In this document: piece by piece, positions 53,247 through 64,000 of the stretch
Layout: every line of letters begins with the position of its first letter
Numbering within the stretch: the stretch's first letter is position 1
From: Microglena sp. YARC
Lineage: Eukaryota; Chlorophyta; Chlorophyceae; Chlamydomonadales; Chlamydomonadaceae
DNA: 64,000 nucleotides
Direction of reading: 5' to 3'
NCBI GenBank assembly: GCA_022414725.1
Contig: CM039464.1
Coordinates: forward strand, 39,568,699-39,632,698
The notes under the pieces: generated by a model
What the model saw: the letters and a program-made list of their open reading frames with translations, nothing else
The model's database searches: none
Told to the model about the DNA's origin: nothing
Position numbers and translations under genes: made by a program

Positions 53247-54246
53247 NNNNNNNNNNNNNNNNNNNNNNNNNNNNNNNNNNNNNNNNNNNNNNNNNNNNNN
53301 NNNNNNNNNNNNNNNNNNNNNNNNNNNNNNNNNNNNNNNNNNNNNNNNNNNNNNNNNNNNNNNNNNNNNNNNNNNNNNNNNNNNNNNNNNNNNNNNNNNN
53401 NNNNNNNNNNNNNNNNNNNNNNNNNNNNNNNNNNNNNNNNNNNNNNNNNNNNNNNNNNNNNNNNNNNNNNNNNNNNNNNNNNNNNNNNNNNNNNNNNNNN
53501 NNNNNNNNNNNNNNNNNNNNNNNNNNNNNNNNNNNNNNNNNNNNNNNNNNNNNNNNNNNNNNNNNNNNNNNNNNNNNNNNNNNNNNNNNNNNNNNNNNNN
53601 NNNNNNNNNNNNNNNNNNNNNNNNNNNNNNNNNNNNNNNNNNNNNNNNNNNNNNNNNNNNNNNNNNNNNNNNNNNNNNNNNNNNNNNNNNNNNNNNNNNN
53701 NNNNNNNNNNNNNNNNNNNNNNNNNNNNNNNNNNNNNNNNNNNNNNNNNNNNNNNNNNNNNNNNNNNNNNNNNNNNNNNNNNNNNNNNNNNNNNNNNNNN
53801 NNNNNNNNNNNNNNNNNNNNNNNNNNNNNNNNNNNNNNNNNNNNNNNNNNNNNNNNNNNNNNNNNNNNNNNNNNNNNNNNNNNNNNNNNNNNNNNNNNNN
53901 NNNNNNNNNNNNNNNNNNNNNNNNNNNNNNNNNNNNNNNNNNNNNNNNNNNNNNNNNNNNNNNNNNNNNNNNNNNNNNNNNNNNNNNNNNNNNNNNNNNN
54001 NNNNNNNNNNNNNNNNNNNNNNNNNNNNNNNNNNNNNNNNNNNNNNNNNNNNNNNNNNNNNNNNNNNNNNNNNNNNNNNNNNNNNNNNNNNNNNNNNNNN
54101 NNNNNNNNNNNNNNNNNNNNNNNNNNNNNNNNNNNNNNNNNNNNNNNNNNNNNNNNNNNNNNNNNNNNNNNNNNNNNNNNNNNNNNNNNNNNNNNNNNNN
54201 NNNNNNNNNNNNNNNNNNNNNNNNNNNNNNNNNNNNNNNNNNNNNN
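53247..54246. other. Assembly gap (1000 N)
   Basis: Exactly 1000 N. By comparison with L unit 2, the missing part should be about 3.8 kb (rest of an L unit plus the 5' part of the LTR element), so the gap length looks arbitrary. Confidence 0.95.
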
Positions 54247-57216
54247 CATGTGCTGTGTGTTATCTTTGCAATGCGTGTTCAATACTCTAGGGAGCTGGAA
54301 CGAAGAGACTCTTATCGGAGGCCTAAGTTGTCTCTATGGTGGTGTCCATTGCACAATCACTGTGTTCTGTTGTTATATGCCGTCGTTGTAACTTGCTGGG
54401 TTATCCCTTGCTATTGATAACCTAGTATTGGACATTCACGCAACAAAGCTAGTTAGAAAGGCATTATTGCGGTAAGAACAGCATAGGTTATGGTATTTGC
54501 CCTGCGAGGTTAGTAAGGGTTGCTGATACTTGCACCTTCGGGTTTACTAATGTGGACCGCCAGTTTAGTAGTGACTTGAGTCGAAGTGTAACGCTCATAT
54601 TCTCCACAGTATCAGTTCTTAAAGTAGCCATGTCTTTTGTCTGCGTGTTCTCCCATTAGTATAGGGTCCCCCGTGCCCCGCTTCATCCCTTCCTGTCATC
54701 AATATATTGTATTCGGAGTGATATAGGATTATTGATGTCTTAATTACCGGTAATTCTTACCTTGTGCGCGGAAGCGCCATACGCCACTTGTAAACCAACC
54801 CCAATTGTGGTATTTATGTATCCGAGGCGATAGGCCTCCTGGGAAGGTGATCACTGTTGTACTCCGACAATTCTAGACACGCAGGCCTGATCTTGCTGTA
54901 TTGTGTGGAAGTTTCTAAGAGCGGGTTGGGAAGTTGGATATCCAACTAGAATCTTACCGAATCTCAGGGGGTCGCCCAGGTACCCTCCTCTGTGCCACGT
55001 TTTCACCAGGTGAAGCCTTATAAGGATTAAGTACCACAGCCTTGTGCACGATCAATATGTTGTGACCGTCAGGATCTAGCGTAACATTTTGTATCGATTA
55101 GTAGTAATCGTCCAGCAACGACCTCTGCTAATCCGACCACCTCGGATGGCCTCGCGGGTGTCGATATTCCGAACGCCTCCTGTCCGTCCCTGGTGGGATT
55201 ACTGCGGGTCAAGCCCAGGTGATGATGTATGGCCGTTGCCCCGAATGGGTAAGTGATGAATGACTTGACACTGGTGAGCTGATACTTATTATGCGTCTAT
55301 TGGCGGGTGTCGTGTAATCAGTCGAGCGCGCAGGAATTTACATGTGTTTGTAAGGTGCCTGCTGGTTCTCAATACGTAGGTTAACATGGCCGCTGAGAGG
55401 TTGTTCTTATCCCTCAGCACTCCTAGGACTAAGAACTTATCAGGGTACTCAGATTGGTGGAGGCGTTGTAGCGCAAAGCTATTTTGTTATGCAGCTTCCT
55501 TTCAGCTTCTTCTTGTTTTGGATAGGACGAGGAGGGGCTTGGTACGGGTATAATTCAGACCGACCGGTACACACGTCCTGATGGTCTTCTGACTCTTAGT
55601 TCCATAGGCAGCATGGTTCGTTCGTGGAGCGCCATCATAGATTAGCTAATTTGCTTTTTCTCCACACTGTTTTTAGATCACCTCACTGATTGAGCGTTTT
55701 GTGGAGTGTAGTAGGCGCGCGCGGATTTTAACTGTGAATTGGTGGGCTGGGGTAATCTTGCAGTTGTACTTGCAGATTACCGCCGCTCACACTACTTCTT
55801 GTTTTCCGATGTTTTCAAGCCGCCCTTCTTCAGTCCATCCTACATGGCAGTAAATTCTTCTATAGAAGTCTTATTATGTCACGTCTACTAGTGAATTCAG
55901 GTGACAATGGTATGTTATATGCTACTAATGGTTTGTACATTACCCTCTAATTGTTCATCATGAACTGTGTTCCTTTGTTGGTTACCAAGTTTCTGAAAAT
56001 TTTAACTTCGCACATCCTCTTGTGATTTTTTCAGTTGTCGCAAGTTTGGGGTTTGCTGTTAGTTAGGCGTTGTTTGCTGAGTGCATGAGTTCTTTGCGGT
56101 GCGATCCCACCTCCTAGAAAATGTTTTAGTTAGTGGGCACGTAAGCTGGGATTTATGATAATTAACTTTCATAATCTTCTTTACTTCCATCTTTGTAAGA
56201 ACCAGTTCATCATGGTTTTTTCATCCCCAACCTAGTCATGAATCTATGCTAAGAATAGTTTAAAAGGTAGTGGATTTTCCCATCGATTTTTTTTTTCATA
56301 GTTGGGATTTAGTCTTGGTCTGCGTACTTTTTGTCCTCTTTGTCTGCGTCCTTTAGGCCTTTGATTCTCTCGTGTGCTGGCGCTCACCACGATATTTCAA
56401 TCCGCTTGGTTATCATTTGGCGTTAGGTTCCTATACCCGCATCGGGTTTTTTACCCTATACCCGTTGTTCCCGAGACCAACTTTGATATACCGATTTTCA
56501 GTCTTCTCTTTAGGTTAAGTTCTCGGTTCTTTCAGTCACCGTTGTTCCCCTTCCTTTGGTTTATTAGGATTGATTTCTGTTGCCTCCCTGTGATATTCTG
56601 GTTTGTGTGCCTACTATTCTGGATGAATAGTAATTTTTGCGCTTACCATGGATGGTTACATTTCCATTTTGGTCTCAGCTCAGCTCGGTATGAAACCCAA
56701 GTTTTTTGCTGCTACATTTTCGGAGTACTACAGTGGCTTTTTGGTTCATCTTTCTCATCCTTTTTATTTTAGACAAGGTTTCTTCTGGTTTTCCAGTTGT
56801 TTTTCCGGCCGTTCCTTAATAATTTTTTGTTTGCTACCAGTTTATGGTTCTATGTCCCCAGTGCCATAGGTGGAGTACTAGTATTGTATGTCACCTGCGT
56901 CCATAGGTGGAGTATCAGCATGAATAGCGGTGCTCTCGCTTGTTTTATGTCTTGGTGACTCCTTGTGTACTCCCTTAGAACATCGCGTCCCTGACACAGT
57001 ACTATGTCAGCGTTCTGTTGACTGCGTCATCTGGTTCTTCTGACACGCGCTGTCTAGCCTGTTACCCTGATCAGGTTCCAGGCTACGCCCCCTTTCCTCC
57101 ACTGGTGCCCCCCTTAATGGGTCTCCTGTGCTTGTAACTTATTCTCGTCTCCGCATTTATAGATTGGCGTGCTGCACACACAAAGTCCACTCTCCGGAGT
57201 GTTATCCAAGCTGATA
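54247..57216 (+). mobile_element. Second copy of the LTR element, 5' part lost in the gap
   Basis: Corresponds to 46,612-49,241 of the first copy, with numerous small indels. The right terminal repeat is at 56,913-57,216 (TATCAGC...GCTGATA), followed by TGGGG and GTGCCTTC, the same insertion site in the L unit as the first copy. Confidence 0.85.
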
Positions 57217-57332
57217 TGGGGGTGCCTTCAAAACACTCGTGCTTCCTTGTTATAAAATTGGATGGTCGGCAGGCTGTGCTGCAGTCCAGTCTCGGCAGTG
57301 ATTTGCTGAGTTTATGTAACGAACCCCCTCTC

Positions 57333-58704
57333 TGATGGTAGGCATTAGGCAGGGCCTGTGCTAACTGTCCTGACTCGGCGAAGATTTGATTAGCTTTGGT
57401 TAACGAACCCTCTCTCTAGGGGGAGGGAGTGTGTGTATGAGTGTGTGTGGAGGTGCGTGTGTGGGGGGTGGGGTGTGGGGGGTGTGGGGGGGGGGGGCTG
57501 GGGCCATAACACCCCATACTCATTCTCCCTTTGACCCACCCAACCCCATTACTCACCCAGCCACAACCACCCCTACCACCCATACTCACCCATTTTGACC
57601 CACCCATTCAGGTCATTCACCCATCCATACCCCTCATGTGTATCACCCACCCATACCCACCCATCCATACCACCAAACTCACCCATCGAACCACCCATTC
57701 AGTCGTCCACCCATTCACTCATACATACATACCACCATAGTTCACCTACCATACCCACCCATTTCCATGATTCTTACCACCCATCCACAACCAACCCATA
57801 CTCACCGACCCATACACACCCACATTACTCACCCCACCACCATTCACCACCCATATCCCCCCCCCCCCCCCCCCATGTAAGTGGTGCCAATTAGGGTACT
57901 TCAGGAGGGCCCCCGCTCTTCCTGCCTGAGACGCAACCAAATTGTATAGCTGCGTCCTGCGACGCAACGGATCCTTCCTTCTGGTCAACAGACCCTTCCC
58001 CATAGGGTTTGATCCTGCGACGCAACGGACTCTTTGACGTTGCGTATGCGACGGAGGACGTAGCGTCCTGGACAAATCTGGTGCCATTTGAAGTGCCAGC
58101 TATGCCCTTGTCATGCACAATCTCAATTGTGGTCTCAGAATGTCATTTGGAGGTCTGAGTACGAAAGATAGCAAAAATACATGTGCAGGGCTGACCGCTC
58201 TCCCGACCCCCCCCCCCCCCCCCCCCCCCAAAGGTGCTTAGAATGACCTGGAAATGACGTTTAAATGGCATAAACATCACCATGAATCATGCCCCATTCA
58301 CGGACATAATCAATCGGCATACCGGTACGTTAATTGTTGGAGGCTTGGGCAACACCTGCCTCAATTATAATTAGTTCGTTATCCCTCATGGAATGATAAT
58401 TTAATGGTGGGAATCTCACTCCACTTTATTGTGTACGTGCACTTCAGGTATGTGCACGAGAGGAGGAACCACGCTGCTCTCATACGTGGCATCCGTACAT
58501 TCCATCGCATGACATGCATGGTCGGCAAAACTTCGCACCCGATGAGATTCGAACTCACGCAGGGACCCAATGCCTTAGCAGGGCACCGCCTTAAACACTC
58601 GGCCACAGGTGCTCAAACGGAATATACCCATTCAGCCGTTGGCGGGACTTGATCTGGCGGAAGGCTGGCCAGGATTTGGCGTCGGTGGGGTGGGTGGGGG
58701 AATT
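57333..58704. repeat. Higher-order repeat, S unit 3
   Basis: About 1372 bp, same component order. It shares small variants with S unit 2 (for example AGTGCCCTTGTC-type and GGTGGGAATCTCACTCCA changes), supporting duplication of whole S-L-L blocks. Confidence 0.85.
58534..58612 (-). tRNA. tRNA-Ser(GCU)-like gene, copy 7
   Basis: 79 nt, acceptor GCACCTG/CGGGTGC paired, anticodon loop CTGCTAA (GCT), variable arm two bases shorter than in copies 3 and 4. Confidence 0.65.
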
Positions 58705-59584
58705 GGATGGTAGGCACTGGGCAGGCTGTGCTACTGTCCTGACTCGGCGAAGATTTGATTAGCTTTGGATACGAACCCTCTCTCTAGGGGGATGGGGAGT
58801 GTGTGTGTGAGTGTGTGTGGAAGGATAGAGGGTGGTGGGGTGGGGGGGGAGGTGGGGGGTGGGGGGGGGGGGCTGCGGGGCCATAACACCCATACTCACC
58901 CTATGACCCACCCAACCCCATGACTCACCCAGCCACAACCACCCTACCACCCATACCACCCATTGACCCACCCATTCAGTCATTCACCCATCCATACCAC
59001 TCATTCACCCACCCATACCCACCCATCCATACCACCCAAACTCACCCATCGAACCAACCCATTCAGTCGTCCACCCATTCATTCCATACATAATACCACC
59101 CATTCACCTGCCCATACCCACCCATCCATGATTCCTTACCACCCATCCACACCACCATACTCACCCACCCATACACACCCACATTACTCACCCACCCACC
59201 CATTCACCCACCCATATCCCACCCCCCCCCCCCCCCCCCCCCATGTAAGTGGTGGCCAATTTAGGGTACTTCAGGAGGGCCCCCGGCTCTCCATGCCTGA
59301 GACGCAACCAATTGTATAGCCTGCGTCCTGCCGACGCAACGGATCCTTCCTTCTGGTCAAAACAGACCCTCCCCATCGTTGGATCCTGCGACGCAACGGA
59401 CTTCTTTGACGTTGCGTATGCGACGGAGGACGTAGCGTCCTGGACAACTCTGGGTGCCATTGAAGTGCCCTAGTGCCCTTGTCTGCACAATCTCAATTGT
59501 GGTCTCAGAATGTCATTTGGAGTCTGAGTAAGAAGATAGCAAAAATCATTGTGCAGGGCTGACCGCTCTCCCCGACCCCCCCCG

Positions 59585-59621
<37 letters not shown>

Positions 59622-61124
59622 AGGTGCTCAGAATGACCTGGAAATGGCGTTTAAATGGCATAAACATCACCATGAATCATGCCAGTACAGCTCCATTCAC
59701 GGACATAATCAATCGGCATACCGGTACGTTAATTGTTGGAGGCTTGGGCAACACCTGCCTCAATTTCAATTAGTTCGTTATCCCTCATGGAATGATATTT
59801 TAATGGTGAGAATCTCAATCCAGTTTATTGTGTACGTGCACTTCAGGTATGTGCTCGAGAGGAGGAACTACGCTGCTCTCATACGTTGCATCCGTACATT
59901 CCATCGCATGACATGCATGGTCGACAAAACCTCGCACCCGATGAATTCGAACTCACGCGGGAGAAACCCAATGCCTTAGCAGGGGCAACCGCCTTAAACA
60001 CTCGGCCACAGGTGCTCAAATCGGGATGTACTCATTCAGCCGTCGGCGGGGACTTGATATGGCGGCTGGCCCAGGATTTGCGTCGGTGGGGGTGCTTCCC
60101 TCATCCACCGATCCTCCCTTTCTCCTCCCCCATCCCCCCCTTCCACCATCTACGCTCTTCAATCCTGTTCTCCCCATGGTTCCACTGGTACCCTCCCCTT
60201 CTCACATGCACCGGTTAGGTAGCCAATTGATTTGCCAGAAGAGTGGTCTTAACGATTAGCTGATACCTTTTTGCTAGTCTTTTCTTTGCATGCGCCAGCT
60301 TGCTTGCCTCTTTACGCTCCTCTTTTCAGCTCCTCTTTCTTGGGTGCAAGCATTAAGATCGCTCTCCGGGTTCCGTACGTCACAGGACACCCTTTTGTCT
60401 AGTTTTTTGGTTTGGCCCTTCATGCCCGCAGTTTTCGGTTTTTGGGTTTTGGGTTTAGGATTCCCAGTTCCACCCTGGACCCCAACCCTGCCCCCTCCCT
60501 TTCTCCTTTTCGCCTCCCTTTCTCGCTGGCTGTGCTTAGATTGTTGTTTCGATTTTCTCTAGTAATAGCTCTAGTTTGTGGCTTCTGGTGTAACGGGCAG
60601 GGCAGGTCTACCAAGTGTGGTGGAATTCTCTTGTCCCTGACATGTTGTGCTTGCCTTCTGAGTCTTGCTAGGTTGGTTTCTGGCCTCTCTGTTTTCGGCT
60701 GGCCTCCCCTTTCCTTCATGGGGTGTCTATGGTTATCATCCTTGACACTCCGGTCCTTTTCTGCCAAGTTGGTTGTGTCGGGTTGTCTTGTGCTTTCTTC
60801 CTTTGAGAGCATTATCGCTGTATATTAAGGTGCTCATAGCGCATGCCCCTTGGGTGGCATTTAGCTCTTTCGTTTGGCCTTCCTCTCTTTGTGGTTGGTG
60901 GCTTGGTGTTCTGGATTGCTTAACTTTTGCAATCCCTCCCTCTTTCCGCTCTCCTTTCCGCCTCTAGTTTGTTTCCTTTTTTGGGACTTGACCTAGTTTG
61001 TTTTCAGGTTTGTGGGGTGCCTTCAAAACACTCGTGCTTCCGTGTAATAAAATTGGATGGTCGGCAGCTGTGCTGCAGTCCAGTCTCGGCAGTGATTTGC
61101 TGAGTAGTAACGAACCCCTCTCTG
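58705..61124. repeat. Higher-order repeat, L unit 5
   Basis: About 2420 bp with the T/C-rich block at about 60,095-61,050. Confidence 0.85.
59933..60015 (-). tRNA. tRNA-Ser-like gene, copy 8 (indels)
   Basis: Same position in the unit. Single-base insertions and a deletion (GATGAATTCG) disturb the arms. Confidence 0.45.
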
Positions 61125-63519
61125 AGATGGTAGGCACTAGGCAAGGCTGTGCTACTGTCCTGACTCGGCGAAGATTTGATTAGCTTTGGTTACGAACCCT
61201 CTCTCTAGGGGAGAAGGGAGTGTGTGTTATGAGTGTGTGTGGTGGAGGGATGGGGGTGGGTGGGGGTGGTGGGGGGGGGGGGGGGGCTGGGGCCATAACA
61301 CCCATACTCACCCTTTGACCCACCCAACCCCATGACTCACCCAGCCACACACCCTACCACCCATACTCACCCATTGACCCACCCATCAGTCATTCACCAC
61401 CATCCATACCACTCATTCACCCCACCCCATACCCACCCATCCATACCACCCCAAACTCACCCATCGAACCCACCCATTCAGTCGTCCACCCATTCATCCA
61501 TACATACATACCACCCATTTCACCTACCCATACCCACCCATCCATGATTCCTTACCATCCATCCCACACCACCCATACTCACCCACCCATCCACACCCAC
61601 ATTAACTCACCAACCCACCCATTCACACCACCCATATCCCCCCCCCCCTGTACAGTGGTGCCAAATTAGGGTACTTCAGGAGGGCCCCCGGCTCTCCTGC
61701 CTGAGACGCAACCAATTGTATACGCCTGCGTGCCTGCGACGCAACGGATCCTTCCTTCTGGTCAACAGACCCTCCCCACGTTGGATCCTGCGACGCAACG
61801 GACTCTTTGACGTTGCGTATGCCGAACGGAGGACGTAGCGTCCTGGGACAACTCTGGTGCCATTGAAGTGCCCTAGTGCCCTTGTCTGCACAATCTCTCA
61901 ATTGTGGTCTCAGAATGTCATTTGGAGGTCCTGAGTAAGAAGATAGCAAAAATCATGTGCAGGGCTGACCGCTCTCCCCGACCCCCCCCCCCCCCCCCCC
62001 CCCACCCCCCCCCCAAAGGTGCTCAGAATGACCTGGAAATGGCGTTTAAATGGCATAAACATCACCATGAATCATGCCAGTTACAGCTCCATTCACGGAC
62101 ATAATCAATCGGCATAGCCGGTACGCTTAATTGTTGAGGCTTTGGCAACACCTGCCTCAATTTCAATTAGTTCGTTAATCCCTCATGGAATGATATTTTA
62201 ATGGTGAGAATCTCAATCCAGTTTATTGTGTACGTGCACTTCAGGTATGTGCTCGAGAGGAGGGAACTACGCTGCTCTCATACGTTGCATCCGTACATTC
62301 CATCGCATGACATGCCATGGTCGACAAAAAACCTCGCACACCGATGAAATTCGAACTCACGCGGGAGAACCCAATGCCTTAGCAGGGCACCGCCTTAAAC
62401 ACTCGGCCACAGGTGCTCAATCGGGATATACTCATTCAGCCGTCGGCGGGGACTTATATGGCGGCTGGCCAGGATTTGCGTCGGTGGGGGTGCTTCCCTC
62501 ATCCACGATCCTCCCCTTTCTCCTCCCCCCATCCCCCCTTCACCATCTACGCTCTTCAATCCTGTTTCTCCCCATGGTTCCACTGGTACCCCTCCCCTTC
62601 TCACATGCACCGTTAGGTAGCCAATTGATTTTGCCAGAAGAGTGGTCTTACGATTAGCTGATACCTTTTTGCTAGTCTTTCTTTGCATGCGCCAGCTTGC
62701 TTGCCTCTTTACGCTCCTCTTTTCAGCTCCTCTTTCTTGGGTGCCAAGCATTAGATCGCTCTCCGGGTTCCGTACGTCACAGGACACCCTTTTGTCTAGT
62801 TTTTTGGTTTGGCCCTTCATGCCCGCAGTTTTCGGTTTTGGGTGGTTGGGTTTAGGATTCCCAGTTTCCACCCTGGACCCAAACCCTGCCCCCTCCCTTC
62901 TCCTTTCGCCTCCCTTTTCTCGCTGGCTGTGCTTAGATTGTTGGTTTCCTTTCTCTAGTAATAGCTCTAGTTTGTGGCTTCTGGTGTACGGGCAGGGCAG
63001 GTCTACCAAGTGTGGTGGATTCTCTTGTCCCTGACATGTGTGCTTGCCTTCTGAGTCTTGCTAGGTTGGTTTCTGGCCTCTCTGTTTTCGGCTGGCCTCC
63101 CCCTTTCCTTCATGGGGTGTCTATGGTTATCATCCTTGACACTCCGGTCCTTTTCTGCAAGTTGGTTGTGTCGGGTTGTCTTGTGCTTTCTTCCTTTGAG
63201 GGCATTATCGCTGCATATTAAGGTGCTCATAGCGCATGCCCTTGGGTGGCATTTAGCTCTTTTCGTTTGGCCTTCCTCTCTTGTGGTTGGTGGGCTTGGT
63301 GTTCTGGATTGCTTACTTTTGCATCCCTCCCCTTTCCGCTCTCCTTTCCGCCTCTAGTTTGTTTCCTTTTTTGGGACTTGACCTAGTTTTGTTTTCAGGT
63401 TTGTGGGGTGCCTTCAAAACACTCGTGCTTCCGTGTTATAAAATTGGATGGTCGGCAGGCTGTGCTGCAGTCCAGTCTCGACAGTGATTTGCTGAGTTTA
63501 TGTAACGAACCCCCTCTCT
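61125..63519. repeat. Higher-order repeat, L unit 6 (no LTR element)
   Basis: About 2395 bp. The LTR insertion site is empty (TTTGTGGGGTGCC near 63,401), unlike L units 2 and 4. Sequence quality improves after about 62.9 kb. Confidence 0.85.
62335..62416 (-). tRNA. tRNA-Ser(GCU)-like gene, copy 9
   Basis: 82 nt with one inserted base in the acceptor (GCACACCG); otherwise as the intact copies. Confidence 0.55.
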
Positions 63520-64000
63520 GGATGGTAGGCACTAGGCAGGCTGTGCTACTGTCCTGACTCGGCGAAGATTTGATTAGCTTTGGTTACGAACCCTCTCTCT
63601 AGGGGGGAAGGGAGTGTGTGTGTGAGTGTGTGTGGAGGATGGGTGTGTTGGGGGGTGGGTGGGGGGTGTGTGGGGGGGGGGGCTGGGGCCATAACACCCA
63701 TACTCACCCTATGACCCACCCAACCCCATGAATCACCCAGCCACAACCACCCCTACCACCCATACTCACCCATTGACCCACCCATTCAGTCATTCACCCA
63801 TCCATACCACTCATTCACCCACCCATACCCACCCATCCATACCACCCAAACTCACCCATCGAACCACCCATTCAGTCGTCCACCCATTCATCCATCCATC
63901 CATACCACCCATTCACCTACCCATACCCACCCATCCATGATTCCTTACCACCCATCCACACCACCCATACTCACCCCACCCATACACACCCACATTACTC
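63520..64000. repeat. Higher-order repeat, start of next unit
   Basis: Junction, G-rich stretch and CCCAT-rich block; runs off the window. Confidence 0.85.

Larger units (their letters stand above)
53148..57332. repeat. Higher-order repeat, L unit 4 (gap and LTR element inside)
   Basis: Starts at the junction at 53,148, is lost in the gap and resumes after the LTR element at 57,217-57,332. Confidence 0.75.

Noticed and set aside
53176..54290. Open frames across the gap
   Set aside because: They consist of N-derived residues.

Overview
This is a window from a nuclear genome of a photosynthetic eukaryote, most likely a green alga. It has spliced genes with GT-AG introns, dispersed non-coding repeats, a plastid/thylakoid-lumen targeting exon and pol-III type tRNA genes. 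No bacterial operons, rRNA or CRISPR arrays are visible. The repeat load and the noisy gap-filled assembly would suit a large prasinophyte genome such as Cymbomonas; that name is a guess.

Layout. (1) 1-5.5 kb: minus-strand exons of an unrecognised gene, embedded in tandem arrays and microsatellites, followed by a tRNA-derived SINE. (2) 5.6-9.9 kb: mostly non-coding, with a hAT-like MITE and a tandem array broken by a 5'-truncated non-LTR retrotransposon. (3) 10.0-11.2 kb: a clean two-exon minus-strand gene for a small C2-domain protein. (4) 12-27 kb: a three-exon minus-strand gene (14.3-21.8 kb) for a predicted thylakoid-lumen protein. Its introns and flanks are full of MITEs, SINEs and other dispersed repeats, and a tRNA-Glu gene lies upstream. 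(5) 28.1-36.0 kb: a minus-strand gene for a small signal-peptide protein, whose exons sit inside arrays of copies of themselves. (6) 36.8-37.9 kb: a 1.1-kb element with terminal inverted repeats. (7) 38-64 kb: a higher-order tandem repeat of short (S, about 1.35 kb) and long (L, about 2.4 kb) units in the order S-L-L, three times. Each complete unit carries a MITE and a tRNA-Ser(GCU)-like gene. One L per cycle, in the first two cycles, also carries the same 4.25-kb LTR element insertion. A 1000-N gap lies at 53,247-54,246, and 49.5-62.9 kb has many small indels typical of unpolished long-read sequence.

The most unusual pattern is that, at three independent genes, exon/intron boundaries (5' or 3' splice site plus adjacent coding sequence) have been copied into tandem arrays that fill the adjoining intron. 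In one case a complete 87-bp phase 1-1 exon is present four times, so any number of copies keeps the frame. Second to this are a tRNA-derived SINE family, two MITE families with 8-bp target duplications, and the tRNA-Ser-bearing higher-order repeat. Almost all long open frames here are simple-repeat artefacts; only about nine coding exons look real.
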